NCBI RefSeq assembly: GCF_004361065.1
Contig: NZ_SELT01000003.1
Span: forward strand, 124,001-188,000
Reading direction: 5' to 3'
DNA length: 64,000 nucleotides
From: Cognatilysobacter terrigena
GTDB taxonomy: Bacteria; Pseudomonadota; Gammaproteobacteria; Xanthomonadales; Xanthomonadaceae
Made by a program: the position numbers and the translations under genes. The notes beneath the pieces were generated by a model, which was given only the letters and a program-made list of their open reading frames with translations, had not been told where the DNA came from and did no database searches. Positions 1 to 11,689 of the stretch are shown here, one piece after another; the stretch's first letter is position 1, and each line of letters starts with the position of its first letter.

Positions 1-232
1 CCGCCTGCACGCCGTGGATCTGCGCGTCCTCGTCGAGATCCAGCAGGTCGGCGACGTCGGCCTTCACCGCCTCGAACTCACGCGCGGCGGCTTCGATGGC
101 TTCGCGCAGGTCGGCGTGCGAGGCGGCGAAGCGTTCGATCGTCGCGTCGTCCAGGCCCACCGTCCGGCGGGTTCCGCCGCGGGCGCGCAACGGCGCGAGA
201 AGGGCGACGGCGTTCGGTGCGGGGTTCGACAT
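1..232 (-). CDS. N-terminal part of an unidentified protein (gene runs off left edge)
   Basis: An open frame starts with ATG at 232-230 and stays open to position 1, giving about 77 residues that begin MSNPAPNAVALLAPLRARGG. A clear AGGAG lies about 8 nt before the ATG, which decides the start. The visible part is Ala/Glu/Asp-rich and mostly helical, with no diagnostic motif. From memory it resembles the N-terminus of class III PLP-dependent aminotransferases of this family, but the PLP-binding region lies outside the window, so this is only a guess. It is divergent from queA; the 189 nt between them would hold both promoters. Confidence 0.6.
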   Translation of the reverse strand, partial: MSNPAPNAVALLAPLRARGGTRRTVGLDDATIERFAASHADLREAIEAAAREFEAVKADVADLLDLDEDAQIHGVQA

Positions 233-421
233 GACAGCGGCTCCTGGGTCCTGACGACTGCCGGAAAACGCGGGAAAGACGCGGGCGCGGAAGCGCGCGC
301 GAGGCGTTTTCCGTTTCCATTCAAAAGGTTGCGGCTATGCTATCACGCGGTTTTTGCGCCGATAACCCCCGCCGCGCCGGTACACTACGCGGCCGTCCGC
401 GCCGCGGATGAACGGTCGACG

Positions 422-2708
<2,287 letters not shown>

Positions 2709-2791
2709 ACGGGCTGGAGGTCCGTACGGCAGGCCCGGGAGGCCCGGGACGCGCGTGGCATAATCCCGGGTCGCTTTCGCCGGATCCACCC

Positions 2792-3136
2792 ATGTCCCTG
2801 CTCGATTTCGTGAGTCCCGCCGCCCACGCCCAGGCCACCGGTGCTGCACCCGGCGGCGCCAGCGGTGCGCTCGGCTTCCTGCCGATCCTCATCGTCGTGT
2901 TCGTCATGTACTTCCTGATGATCCGCCCGCAGATGAAGCGCGCGAAGGAACACCGCGGCATGCTCGACAAGCTCGCCAAGGGCGACGAAGTGCTCGCCGC
3001 GGGCGGCCTCGCCGGCACCGTGACCGACATCGGCGAGAACTTCGTGACGATCGAAATCGCCGACGGCGTGCGCGTGCGCGTTCAGAAGACCGCGATCGGC
3101 AACGTCCTGCCCAAGGGCACGCTCAAGGCGGCCTGA
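2792..3136 (+). CDS. yajC: Preprotein translocase subunit YajC
   Basis: YajC is a small inner-membrane partner of SecDF in the Sec holotranslocon. The 114-residue product has one membrane span (LPILIVVFVMYFLMIRP) followed by a charged cytosolic part with the family pattern KGDEVLAAGGLAGTVTDIGE. It sits between tgt and secD, 83 nt after tgt and 73 nt before secD. The gap before secD contains GC-rich inverted sequence (about 3189-3202) close to the secD start that could affect its translation; this last point is inference. Confidence 0.96.
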   Translation: MSLLDFVSPAAHAQATGAAPGGASGALGFLPILIVVFVMYFLMIRPQMKRAKEHRGMLDKLAKGDEVLAAGGLAGTVTDIGENFVTIEIADGVRVRVQKTAIGNVLPKGTLKAA

Positions 3137-3209
3137 GCCGCGACGACTTGAAGGCGGCTGCGGCCGCCCTTACACGCTTTGGACGCGGCGGGGAGCCGCC
3201 TGGACTTCG

Positions 3210-5072
3210 ATGCTGACCTACCCGCGCTGGAAATACGCCCTCGCCGTCATCCTGCTGCTGTTGAGCGCGCTGTACGCGCTGCCCAACGTGTTCCCGCAGG
3301 ACCCGTCCGTGCAGGTCACCGCCAACCATGGCGGCACGATCAACCCCGCGCTGCAGACGCGCGTCGGCGACGTGCTCGCGAAGGCCGGCGTGCCTCCGAA
3401 GGGGATGGAGATCAAGAACGGCAACCTGCTCGTCCGCTTCGCGAACCCCGACCAGCAGGTCAAGGCCGCGGACCTGCTTCGCGATCCGCTGGGCAACGAC
3501 TACGTGGTCGCGCTCAACCTCGCGTCGACCGCGCCGGAGTGGCTCGCGAACATCGGCGCCAAGCCGATGACGCTCGGCCTGGACCTCCAGGGCGGCGTGC
3601 ATTTCATGATGCAGGTCGACCAGAAGGCCGCGATGGAAATGCGCGTCGACGCGCTGGCCGAAGACGTGCGCGTGCAGTTGCGCGACGCCGGCATCCGCTA
3701 CGAGTCGGTCGAACGTCGTCCGGACGGCGCGGTCGTCGCCACGCTCGCGCCGCAGGACGTCGCGCGCGCGCAGCAGCTCATCCTCAAGGGTCAGCCGACG
3801 CTCGACATCCAGACCGCGGGCGGCACGATGACCGTGCGCGTCAATGCGGCCGAGCAGCAGCGCCTCGCGCTCGAGGCCGTCGAGCAGAACGTCAGCACGC
3901 TGCGCAATCGCGTCAACGCGATCGGCGTCGGCGAGCCCATCATCCAGCGCCAGGGCACCGACCGCATCGTCGTCGAGCTTCCGGGTGTGCAGGACACCGC
4001 CCAGGCCAAGCGCATCATCGGCGCGACCGCGACGCTCGAATATCGCGCCGTGACCGAAGGCGACGCGCAGGACGCGGTGACCACCGGCAACGTGCCGCCG
4101 GAAGCGCGCGTCTATTACCGTCGTCCGCAGACGCCGAACGGCCCGCGTGCGCCGGTGCTGCTGAGCAAGCGCGTCATCACGTCGGGCGACCAGCTCGTCG
4201 GTGCGACCGCGACCACCGATCCGCAGAGCGGTACGCCCGCGGTCAGCGTCCGCCTCAACGGCGTCGGCGGTCAGCGCATGTTCGACTTCACCAGCGAGAA
4301 CGTCGGCAAGCCGATGGCCGTGGTGTACATCGAGCGCGTGCCGGAGGTGAAGGTGGTCGACGGCAAGGAAGTCCGTACGACGCGCGTCAACGAGGAAGTG
4401 ATCTCGGTCGCGACCATCCAGGGCGTGTTCGGCAAGGAGTTCCAGACCACGGGTCTCTCGAGCGCGACGGAAGCCTCCGACCTCGCGCTGCTCCTGCGTT
4501 CGGGTTCGCTCGCCGCGCCGATGGACTTCGTCGAAGAGCGCATCGTCGGGCCTAGCCTCGGTCGTCAGAACGTCGAGCGCGGCCTGACCGCCGTCGCGGC
4601 GTCGTTCGGCTTCACCCTGATCTTCTTCCTCGTCTACTACCGCATGTTCGGCATCATCACGAGCCTCGCGCTGCTGATGAACCTGCTGATGGTGGTCGCG
4701 ATCCTGTCGGTGTTCGGCGCGACGCTCAGCCTGCCGGGCCTTGCCGGTGTCGCATTGACCGTCGGTATGTCGGTCGACGCGAACGTGCTGATCAACGAAC
4801 GAATCCGCGAGGAATTGCGACTCGGCCTGCCGCCGCAGACCGCGATCTCGGAAGGCTACGAACGCGCCAAGGGCACGATCGCCGACGCCAACCTGACGAC
4901 GATCCTCGCGGGCCTCGCGCTGTTCGCGTTCGGCACCGGCCCGATCAAGGGCTTCGCCGTGACGCTCATCGTCGGCATCCTGACCTCGATGTACACCGCG
5001 GTCTCGGTGTCGCGCGCCATCGCGACGCTGATCTACGGCCGTCGCCGCAAGCTGCAGTCGATCGCGATCTAA
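3210..5072 (+). CDS. secD: Protein translocase subunit SecD
   Basis: SecD, with SecF, uses the proton gradient to finish export of proteins emerging from SecYEG. The 620-residue product has an N-terminal membrane span (residues about 8-26), a large periplasmic region opening with LGLDLQGGVHFMMQVD, and a C-terminal bundle of five spans. These include the conserved stretch VGMSVDANVLINERIREE, where the Asp is implicated in proton relay in the family. Length and order agree with proteobacterial SecD. secF starts 15 nt downstream, so the two are surely co-transcribed. Confidence 0.98.
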   Translation: MLTYPRWKYALAVILLLLSALYALPNVFPQDPSVQVTANHGGTINPALQTRVGDVLAKAGVPPKGMEIKNGNLLVRFANPDQQVKAADLLRDPLGNDYVVALNLASTAPEWLANIGAKPMTLGLDLQGGVHFMMQVDQKAAMEMRVDALAEDVRVQLRDAGIRYESVERRPDGAVVATLAPQDVARAQQLILKGQPTLDIQTAGGTMTVRVNAAEQQRLALEAVEQNVSTLRNRVNAIGVGEPIIQRQGTDRIVVELPGVQDTAQAKRIIGATATLEYRAVTEGDAQDAVTTGNVPPEARVYYRRPQTPNGPRAPVLLSKRVITSGDQLVGATATTDPQSGTPAVSVRLNGVGGQRMFDFTSENVGKPMAVVYIERVPEVKVVDGKEVRTTRVNEEVISVATIQGVFGKEFQTTGLSSATEASDLALLLRSGSLAAPMDFVEERIVGPSLGRQNVERGLTAVAASFGFTLIFFLVYYRMFGIITSLALLMNLLMVVAILSVFGATLSLPGLAGVALTVGMSVDANVLINERIREELRLGLPPQTAISEGYERAKGTIADANLTTILAGLALFAFGTGPIKGFAVTLIVGILTSMYTAVSVSRAIATLIYGRRRKLQSIAI

Positions 5073-5087
5073 GGGAAGACGTTTTCC

Positions 5088-6053
5088 ATGAAGCCTTTCA
5101 ATGTTTTCCCGTACGACAGCAACGTCGACTTCATGCGCCTGCGGTGGGTCTCGCTGACCATCGCCGGCCTGCTGATGCTGGCCTCGTTCGGCGCGATGAT
5201 CTTCCACGCGTCGCAGGGCGGCCTCGACAAGACGTTCAACTTCGCGCTCGACTTCACCGGTGGTTCGGTGGTGGACCTGCGCTTCGACCAGCCGGTCGAC
5301 ACCGACCAGGTGCGCAGCCGTCTTGACGCCGCGGGCTTCCGCGGCGCGCAGGTGCAGGGTCTCGGCACCGGTCGCGAGCTGATGGTCCGGCTGCAGGCGG
5401 AAGGCGGCGAGGCCAAGGACCGCACGGCTGCGGCAGTGGTGCAGGCGGCGAGTGCGCCCGGCAACGCGGCGCACGTCGTGCGCAGCGACTTCGTCGGCCC
5501 GCAGGTTGGCCAGGAGCTCGCGTGGAAGTCGCTCTACGCCTTCATCTTCGTGCTCGCGGGTCTGCTGATCTACATCTCGTTCCGCTTCGAGCTGAAGTTC
5601 GCGATCGGCGCGATCATCGCGACCATCCACGACGTCAGCATCGTCGCGGGCTGGTTCGCGATCACACGCCACGAGTTCGACCTGACGGTGCTCGCGGGCC
5701 TGCTCGCGGTCATGGGCTTCTCGATCAACGACACGATCGTGGTGTTCGACCGAGTGCGCGAGAACTTCCGCAGCATGCGCGCCACGCCGCGCGAGATCAT
5801 GAACAAGGCGATCAACCAGACGCTGTCGCGTACGGTGATCGTGTCGTTCGTGGCCTTCCTGTCGATGCTCGCGCTGTACCTGTTCGGTGGCGCGTCGCTG
5901 CGCGGTCTCGCCGAAGCGCAGATCATTGGTACCGTGATCGGTACGCTGTCATCGATCTTCATCGCCTGCCCGCTGCTGTTGTGGTTCGGCGTGAGCAAGC
6001 AGGACCTGATGCCGAAGGCGAAGGACGAAGCGGCGCTCGCGCGTCGTCCGTAA
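5088..6053 (+). CDS. secF: Protein translocase subunit SecF
   Basis: SecF partners SecD in the inner membrane. The 321-residue protein has a first span near residues 20-40, the FTGG motif in FALDFTGGSVVDLRF, and five further spans with GFSINDTIVVFDRVREN, the counterpart of the SecD VDANVLINE segment. It ends KAKDEAALARRP. It is the last gene of the queA-tgt-yajC-secD-secF run: a strong hairpin terminator begins 23 nt after the stop codon. Confidence 0.98.
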   Translation: MKPFNVFPYDSNVDFMRLRWVSLTIAGLLMLASFGAMIFHASQGGLDKTFNFALDFTGGSVVDLRFDQPVDTDQVRSRLDAAGFRGAQVQGLGTGRELMVRLQAEGGEAKDRTAAAVVQAASAPGNAAHVVRSDFVGPQVGQELAWKSLYAFIFVLAGLLIYISFRFELKFAIGAIIATIHDVSIVAGWFAITRHEFDLTVLAGLLAVMGFSINDTIVVFDRVRENFRSMRATPREIMNKAINQTLSRTVIVSFVAFLSMLALYLFGGASLRGLAEAQIIGTVIGTLSSIFIACPLLLWFGVSKQDLMPKAKDEAALARRP

Positions 6054-6075
6054 GTCTTGTCGACGCGACGCAACG

Positions 6076-6107
6076 AAGGGCCGCAGCGATGCGGCCCTTG
6101 TTGTTTT
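6076..6107 (+). terminator. Rho-independent terminator after secF
   Basis: AAGGGCCGCA and TGCGGCCCTT form a 10-bp perfect stem around a GCGA loop, followed by TTGTTGTTTT on the plus strand. It closes the queA-secF run. It is almost the same palindrome as the hairpin at 6175-6198. Confidence 0.85.
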
Positions 6108-6172
6108 CGGATGGCACGAATCGACATCTCCCTACGCGGCACGCCAAACATCGCTGCGACGCTCGACCCAGC

Positions 6173-6200
6173 AAAAAGGCCGCATCGCTGCGGCCTTTCG
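6173..6200 (-). terminator. Rho-independent terminator after suhB
   Basis: AAAGGCCGCA and TGCGGCCTTT form a 10-bp stem around TCGC. On the minus strand the stem runs into CCTTTTTGC, so it ends suhB, whose stop lies about 22 nt before it. Confidence 0.8.
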
Positions 6201-6222
6201 CATATCCGGCGGGTGGGGGCGG

Positions 6223-7056
6223 TCAGCCGGCGTCGAACGCCATCGCGTAGCCGGTGTCGACGATGCGCTTCTGCAGTTCGTCGCAGACCTTGAGGTTGCC
6301 CGCCACCAGCGGACGACCCATGAGGCCGCGGTTGTCCATCGGCCCCGTGGCGCGGCCGCGGTAGTCGACGACCTTGCCGCCGGCCTCGCGCACCATCAGC
6401 ACGCCGGCCGCGATGTCCCACGGCTTCACGCCGGCCTCGAAGTAGCCGTCGGCGCGACCGCAGGCGACGTAGGCCAGGTCGAGCGCGGCCGAGCCCGTAC
6501 GACGGATGTCCTCGGCCTGCAGCAGCAGGCTGTCGACGCACTTGAGCTGCGCGCTCGCACGCTCGCGCTCGCGCGGCGGGAAGCCGGTGATGAGCATCGC
6601 GCCGTCGAGATCCTTGCGGTCGGCCACGCGGATGCGCTTGTCGTTGAGCACCGCGCCGGCGCCGCGGCTGGCGGCGAAGATCTCGTTGCGCAGGGGATCG
6701 AAGATCACGCCGTGGATCGGCTCGCCGTTCTCGACCAGCGCGATCGACACGCAGAAGTGGGGGATGCCGCGCAGGTAGTTGCTGGTGCCGTCGAGCGGAT
6801 CGATGACCCACGTGTAGCGCGCACGCGCGCCGGTGTTCAGCGGGCCGCTTTCCTCGCCGAGGATCGCGTAGTCGGGCGTCGCACGACGGAATTCCTTGAT
6901 GATTTCCTTCTCGGCCAGGCCGTCGACTTCGCTCGCGAAGTCCATGCGGCCCTTCTCGACGACGTTCAGCGCGTCGAGCTTGTGCATGTGGCGGAGCAGC
7001 ACGTTGCCGGCGGCGCGCGCGGCCTTGATCATCAAGGTGATGGCGGGTTTCTGCAT
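6223..7056 (-). CDS. suhB: Inositol-1-monophosphatase family protein SuhB
   Basis: This is a Mg2+-dependent phosphatase of the inositol monophosphatase family; in enterobacteria SuhB also joins the Nus complex that processes and antiterminates rRNA transcripts. The 277-residue protein has the metal-site motifs AILGEESG and [18 protein letters not shown], and near the C-terminus [19 protein letters not shown] at 7056 ([17 protein letters not shown]) fits the family N-terminus; the frame is open for 300 more codons but without similarity. It is divergent from trmJ across 78 nt, a neighbourhood known from gammaproteobacteria. Confidence 0.95.
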   Translation of the reverse strand: MQKPAITLMIKAARAAGNVLLRHMHKLDALNVVEKGRMDFASEVDGLAEKEIIKEFRRATPDYAILGEESGPLNTGARARYTWVIDPLDGTSNYLRGIPHFCVSIALVENGEPIHGVIFDPLRNEIFAASRGAGAVLNDKRIRVADRKDLDGAMLITGFPPRERERASAQLKCVDSLLLQAEDIRRTGSAALDLAYVACGRADGYFEAGVKPWDIAAGVLMVREAGGKVVDYRGRATGPMDNRGLMGRPLVAGNLKVCDELQKRIVDTGYAMAFDAG

Positions 7057-7134
7057 GGGGATGTCCGGGCGCGCGGCCGTGGAAAAGAGCGATCCCGCCA
7101 TCGGCGGCGGGGCGCGAAGCTTACCATTGCAGGC

Positions 7135-7923
7135 ATGACCTCCGATTTCATGACGCTCGCCGCCGACCGCATCCGCATCGTGCTGGTGGGCACGCAACAC
7201 CCCGGCAACATCGGGTCCGCCGCCCGCGCGATGAAGACGATGGGCCTGCGCCGGCTGGTGCTGGTCGCGCCGGAGAAGGCGCCGAATGCCGAGTCGGACG
7301 CGCTCGCCGCGGGCGCGGACGATGTCCTCGCCGCCGCCGAGCATTTCGACGACCTCGCCTCCGCGCTGGCCGGCTGCACCCGCGTGATGGGTTGCACGGC
7401 GCGCAGCCGCCGCGTCGCACTGCCGGAGCTCGCGCCGCGCGACGCGGCCGTCGCGCTTATCGACGGGGCGGTGCAGGGCGACGTCGCGCTGGTGTTCGGC
7501 CGTGAACGCACGGGCCTGACCAACGACGAGCTGCACCTCTGCCACCAAGCCGTGCACATCCCGGCGAATCCCGACTACAGCTCCCTCAACCTTGCCGCCG
7601 CGGTGCAGGTGCTGGCCTACGAGACGCGCATCGCGCTGCTGGATCGAGTCGCCTCCGGCGAAGCAGCCGAGCCCCGAGACCCGCCGGCGTCGCACGAGCA
7701 GCTGGAAGGCTTCTACACGCAGCTCGCCGACACGCTCGACGCCATCGATTTCCACAAGGGCCGCACGCCCGACAGCGCGATGCGCAAGCTGCGCCGCATC
7801 TTCAACCGCGCCGCCCTCGACGAGCGGGACGTTCGGCTGCTTCGCGGCGTGCTCGCCGATGCGCAGCGCATGGCCCGGCTCGCGGCCGACGCAAGCGGCA
7901 GCAACGGCGCGCCCGGGGCGTGA
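7135..7923 (+). CDS. trmJ: tRNA (cytidine/uridine-2'-O)-methyltransferase TrmJ
   Basis: TrmJ is a SpoU-class (SPOUT fold) enzyme that 2'-O-methylates position 32 of certain tRNAs. The 262-residue product starts with the class pattern [25 protein letters not shown]. It has the SAM-knot motifs [17 protein letters not shown] and [22 protein letters not shown], then a helical C-terminal part with [19 protein letters not shown], which is characteristic of TrmJ rather than TrmL. ATG at 7135 is used; ATG at 7150 also fits. The start codon faces suhB. Confidence 0.93.
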   Translation: MTSDFMTLAADRIRIVLVGTQHPGNIGSAARAMKTMGLRRLVLVAPEKAPNAESDALAAGADDVLAAAEHFDDLASALAGCTRVMGCTARSRRVALPELAPRDAAVALIDGAVQGDVALVFGRERTGLTNDELHLCHQAVHIPANPDYSSLNLAAAVQVLAYETRIALLDRVASGEAAEPRDPPASHEQLEGFYTQLADTLDAIDFHKGRTPDSAMRKLRRIFNRAALDERDVRLLRGVLADAQRMARLAADASGSNGAPGA

Positions 7924-8005
7924 AGGAAACGGCGCGGATCGCAACGCGCGTCCCAAACCGGGCGGTTTTGCTTTAGGCTCCGCGAGGGCCCTCCGGTCGT
8001 TCGCC

Positions 8006-8938
8006 TTGATCACGCGCGTTCTCCGCTACGCCTGGCTCCTGCTGCTGGCACTCGCCTTGGCCCCCGCACCGCTCGCAGCGGCGGGTGATCCGTCGTCGAC
8101 GGGCGTGCTCGTGCTCGGCCGGGTGAGCGACGATCCGTCCCAGCACTACGACCAGCTCAAGCCGCTGCTCGACTACGTCGTGCCCCGCATGGCCGACGTC
8201 GGCATCCGTGAGGGCCGCATCCTCATGGCGCGCGACCCGCAGCAGATGGCGAGCTACATGCGCCGAGGTCGGGTCGACTGGGTCACCGAAACGGCCGGCA
8301 CCGCGATGTTGCTGCAGCAGCGCGTCGCCGCACGTCCGCTGCTGCTGACCGAACGCGACGGCGTGAGCCGCTATCGCAGCGTGTTCTTCGCGCGGCGCGA
8401 CCGCGGCCTCGCGTCCATCGACGACCTGCGCGGACACCGCATCGCCTTCCAGCGGCCCTCATCGACCAGCGCCTACTACGTGCCCGCCGGCGTGCTGCTC
8501 GACCGCGGCATGAAGCTCGAGATCCTGCTGTCGCCCGATGACCAGCCGGCGCCGGGTTCGGTCGGCTACCTGTTCGCGCGTTCGGAACTCAACATCGCGA
8601 CCTGGGTGCACAAGGGGCTGGTCGATGCCGGCGTCATGAGCAACGTCGACTGGGAGAACCCGGCACGCGTGCCGTCGACGTTCCGCCGCGACTTCGTCCT
8701 GATCGGGCAGTCGCCCGACTACCCGCGCGCCGTCGAAGTGGTGCGCGGCGATCTCGATCCGCGCATCGCGGCGCGGCTGCGCGAAGTGCTGCTGCAGGCT
8801 GCGAACGACCCGGCCGGTCGCGACGCGCTGCTCGCGTTCTTCGGCACCACGCGCTTCCTGCCGCTGGACACGGACGCCGAGCGCGCGCTCGCCGGCATCG
8901 GTCGCGGCGTCGCGCGCATCAAGGCGGACGTGGAATGA
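8006..8938 (+). CDS. PhnD-like periplasmic phosphate/phosphonate-binding protein
   Basis: The protein has a signal peptide ([23 protein letters not shown]) and then the PhnD/TctC-like type 2 binding-protein layout. It includes [32 protein letters not shown], the [35 protein letters not shown] region typical of PhnD-like proteins, and a late [13 protein letters not shown]. The start is inferred: TTG at 8006 sits directly before the signal peptide and no ATG or GTG fits better; 310 residues. No ABC permease or ATPase is nearby. Instead its stop overlaps the start of a GGDEF-EAL gene by 4 nt, so a sensory role feeding c-di-GMP signalling is likely (inference). Confidence 0.85.
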   Translation: MITRVLRYAWLLLLALALAPAPLAAAGDPSSTGVLVLGRVSDDPSQHYDQLKPLLDYVVPRMADVGIREGRILMARDPQQMASYMRRGRVDWVTETAGTAMLLQQRVAARPLLLTERDGVSRYRSVFFARRDRGLASIDDLRGHRIAFQRPSSTSAYYVPAGVLLDRGMKLEILLSPDDQPAPGSVGYLFARSELNIATWVHKGLVDAGVMSNVDWENPARVPSTFRRDFVLIGQSPDYPRAVEVVRGDLDPRIAARLREVLLQAANDPAGRDALLAFFGTTRFLPLDTDAERALAGIGRGVARIKADVE

Positions 8939-11070
8939 GGTTCCGCATCGGCCTGCAGGCGCAGTTCTTCGCCATGGTCGGCTTCGCGATCCTCGCCGCC
9001 AGCGCGGTGATGATCCTGTTCTGGATGCGCCAGCAGGAGGTGCAGACCACGGTCGAGCGTCTCTCGCGGCAGGCGTCCGACCAGGTGCTGGACGCCAACC
9101 TGCGACGTCGCGCGGAAGGCACGACCGGTCAGCTCGCCAAATCGCTCGTCAACCCGTTGTATTACTTCGACCTCGATGCGGTCGGTGACCTCGCGAAGGG
9201 CACGTTGCGTCAGCCCGGCGTGCGCTACGTGCTCGTGTACGACGCCGACGGCAACGTGTTGCACGACGGCACGCCGGATATTCCGACCTACGGCCGTCGC
9301 ATGGACGACGCGCTCGCGTTCGAGGCCATCGGCGCGCGCGACGTGCACGCGCAGATGACGCGCGATCTTCTCGACGTGTCCGCGCCGATCATGATCGGCG
9401 GGTCGCGACTGGGCGGCGTGCGCATCGGCTTCGACCGCACCGAAGGGCGCGACTTCCAGCAGATCGCGATGGGGCAGTTGCGGACGCAGATCCGCGACCT
9501 GGGCAATCGCCAGCTGCTGGCCATCCTCCTGCTCAGCGCGGCGTTGCTCGCGCTCGGCGGCGTCGTGCTCGCGCTGATCCAGCGCACGATGGTGCGGCCG
9601 ATCAGCCACCTCGCCGATTCGGCGCGCGCGATCGAGGCCGGCCACTTCGACACCGGCCTGCCGGTGAGCCGACGCAACGATGAGCTCGGCGATCTCGTGC
9701 GCGCGTTCGGCCGCATGAGCCAGAGCGTCGCGAGACATGATCGCGAAATCCGCCGCATGGCCTATACGGATGCGCTGACCGGTCTGGCGAATCGCCTCGC
9801 GTTCCGCGAGATGCTCGACGCGCGCCTCATGCAGCTCAAGGGCGCCGGCCGCGAGCTCGCGCTGCTGTTCGCCGACGCCGACGACTTCAAGCGCATCAAC
9901 GACACGCTGGGTCACGACGCCGGCGACGAAGTGCTCCTGCAGTTCGCGCATCGGATCTCGGACACGGTGACCCAGATCGGTGGCCCCGATGCGCGCGTGG
10001 CGCGTTTCGGCGGCGACGAGTTCGTGATCCTGATCGAGGACGGCGACGTGCGTGCCGGTGCGACGCGGCTCGCCGAGCGCCTCGTCGAAGTGCTGTCGGA
10101 ACCGTTGGTGGTGCAGGGCCGACAGGTGTTCCTCGGCACGTCGGTCGGCGTCACGCTGTTCCCGGATGACGCCGACGGCGCGACGTCGCTGCTCAAGAAC
10201 GGCGACATCGCGATGTACCAGGCGAAGGTCGCGGGCAAGAACTGCTATCGCTTCTACAGCCGCGCGATGAACGAGGCGGTCGAGCGTCGCGTGCATCTCG
10301 AGAACGAGTTGCGCGGTGCGTGGGATCGCGGCGAGCTGCGTCTGGTGTATCAGCCGGTCTATCGACTCAGCGACCAGAAACTCGTGGGCGCCGAAGCGCT
10401 GCTGCGGTGGCGGCATCACGAGCAGGGCGTCATCGCGCCGTCGGTGTTCATCGACGTGGCCGAGCAGAGCGGTCTCATCGAGACCATCGGCCCGCAGGTG
10501 ATGCGTGCAGCCTGTGGCGATGCGATGCGGTGGGAGCAGGCGCGCGCCGCCGATGCCATGCCGCTGTTCGTGTCGGTGAATGTGTCGCCACGACAGCTTC
10601 GCAGCGGCGACCTGGCGCGTATGGTCGAAGCAAGCTTGCGCGATGCCGGCCTGTCGCCCGACCAATTGCACATCGAACTCACCGAGACGGCGGTCATCAG
10701 CGACGAAGCGCATGCGAGCCAGCTGCTGACGCGTCTGCGCGCGCTCGGCGTCAAGGTATGGCTGGACGACTTCGGTACCGGTTTCTCCGGGCTCTCGCAC
10801 CTGCGTCGTGTGCCGGTCGACGGCGTCAAGATCGATCGCAGTTTCGTCGCGGACGTGCTGCGCGATCCGGATGATCTTGCGCTCACGACCGCGATCATCG
10901 CGATGGCGCATTCGCTCGGCATTACCGTCGTGGCGGAAGGCGTCGAGAAGGAAGGGCAGTACGCGCTGCTGCGCGAACGCCGATGCGACCTGGCGCAGGG
11001 CTACTGGCTGGGCCATCCGCTCGAGATGGATGAATTCCTCGCGCTCGTGGCGGACGAAGTCGTCGCCTGA
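8935..11070 (+). CDS. Membrane-bound GGDEF-EAL protein (c-di-GMP synthesis/breakdown)
   Basis: The 711-residue protein has a membrane span at about residues 10-30, a periplasmic region of some 160 residues, a second span (LLAILLLSAALLALGGVVLALI), a HAMP segment starting at RPISHLADSARAIEAG, a GGDEF domain and an EAL domain. The cyclase signature GGDEF (about 359-363) is intact. No RxxD inhibitory site lies five residues before it (the sequence there is GGPD). The phosphodiesterase motifs EALLRW and DDFGTGFSGLSHL are intact, so both activities are possible. ATG overlaps the stop of the PhnD-like gene (ATGA), so the two are co-translated; the periplasmic domain may read that protein. Confidence 0.95.
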   Translation: MRFRIGLQAQFFAMVGFAILAASAVMILFWMRQQEVQTTVERLSRQASDQVLDANLRRRAEGTTGQLAKSLVNPLYYFDLDAVGDLAKGTLRQPGVRYVLVYDADGNVLHDGTPDIPTYGRRMDDALAFEAIGARDVHAQMTRDLLDVSAPIMIGGSRLGGVRIGFDRTEGRDFQQIAMGQLRTQIRDLGNRQLLAILLLSAALLALGGVVLALIQRTMVRPISHLADSARAIEAGHFDTGLPVSRRNDELGDLVRAFGRMSQSVARHDREIRRMAYTDALTGLANRLAFREMLDARLMQLKGAGRELALLFADADDFKRINDTLGHDAGDEVLLQFAHRISDTVTQIGGPDARVARFGGDEFVILIEDGDVRAGATRLAERLVEVLSEPLVVQGRQVFLGTSVGVTLFPDDADGATSLLKNGDIAMYQAKVAGKNCYRFYSRAMNEAVERRVHLENELRGAWDRGELRLVYQPVYRLSDQKLVGAEALLRWRHHEQGVIAPSVFIDVAEQSGLIETIGPQVMRAACGDAMRWEQARAADAMPLFVSVNVSPRQLRSGDLARMVEASLRDAGLSPDQLHIELTETAVISDEAHASQLLTRLRALGVKVWLDDFGTGFSGLSHLRRVPVDGVKIDRSFVADVLRDPDDLALTTAIIAMAHSLGITVVAEGVEKEGQYALLRERRCDLAQGYWLGHPLEMDEFLALVADEVVA

Positions 11071-11071
11071 G

Positions 11072-11689
11072 TCAGAGGTAGTGCGCGATCGCGCGCGCGA
11101 TGCTTCCCGATAGCAGACCGAACACGACCAGCGCGACGACGGCGCTCGTCCACGCGACACCCATCAGCACGCCGTCGCGCTCGAGGAAGGCGAGGGCGAA
11201 AAGCAGCACGAGCAGGCCCAGCACGTAGTTGGTGAACGGGATTGGCAGTGACAGCAGTACGCCCGTCGTGAGCACCAGCAGGCCGGTGAGGATGCCGGGC
11301 ATCCAGTGGTCGAGCAGAACTTCGTAACGCGGGCGGACGACGCGTTCCAGCCGCGCGAGCCACGGGTCGAGCCGGTTGCGCAGTCGCAGCAGCGACGACG
11401 GCTTCGGGCTGCGCCGGCCGATGAAGCGCGGGAGCCAGGGGCGCCGCAGGCGAAGGAGCAACTGCACGCCGACGATCATCACCAGCGGGCCGCTGAGGCC
11501 GCCTGCGAGCCCCGGTACGGGAATGAAGGCGGGCGCGGCGGCCGCGATCAGCAGCATGCCGAACGCGCGGTCGCCGAGGCCGGTGAGCAACTCGGCGAAC
11601 GTCGGCGTGCGGTCCGGTGCGGCCTTGGCGAAACCGTCGAGGAGCGCGCGCGTGCCGCGTTCGTCGGCGTGGTCAGGCGATGCGCGCAT
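11072..11689 (-). CDS. ExoD-family exopolysaccharide synthesis-like membrane protein
   Basis: The 205-residue protein matches the ExoD family by pattern: an N-terminal LLTGLGDRAFGMLLIAAAAPAFIPVPG segment, a charged middle, and two or three C-terminal spans (GILTGLLVLTTGVLLSLPIPFTN and following). ExoD was named for effects on exopolysaccharide in rhizobia, but the biochemical role is unknown. Its start overlaps the end of the upstream CorC-like gene by 17 nt, so both are one unit. Its stop lies 1 nt from the stop of the convergent GGDEF-EAL gene, leaving no room for a terminator between them. Confidence 0.85.
   Translation of the reverse strand: MRASPDHADERGTRALLDGFAKAAPDRTPTFAELLTGLGDRAFGMLLIAAAAPAFIPVPGLAGGLSGPLVMIVGVQLLLRLRRPWLPRFIGRRSPKPSSLLRLRNRLDPWLARLERVVRPRYEVLLDHWMPGILTGLLVLTTGVLLSLPIPFTNYVLGLLVLLFALAFLERDGVLMGVAWTSAVVALVVFGLLSGSIARAIAHYL

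Noticed and set aside
263-312. Inverted repeat GGAAAACGC / GCGTTTTCC (263-271 and 304-312) in the divergent region before queA
   Set aside because: The arms are 32 nt apart and short, with no other sign of regulation; it could be chance in a region of repeated GC-rich words.
3123-5672. 849-residue minus-strand open frame opposite secD/secF
   Set aside because: Its product is a His/Asp/Arg/Val-rich composition typical of the antisense of GC-rich genes, with no domain; secD and secF on the plus strand are unmistakable.
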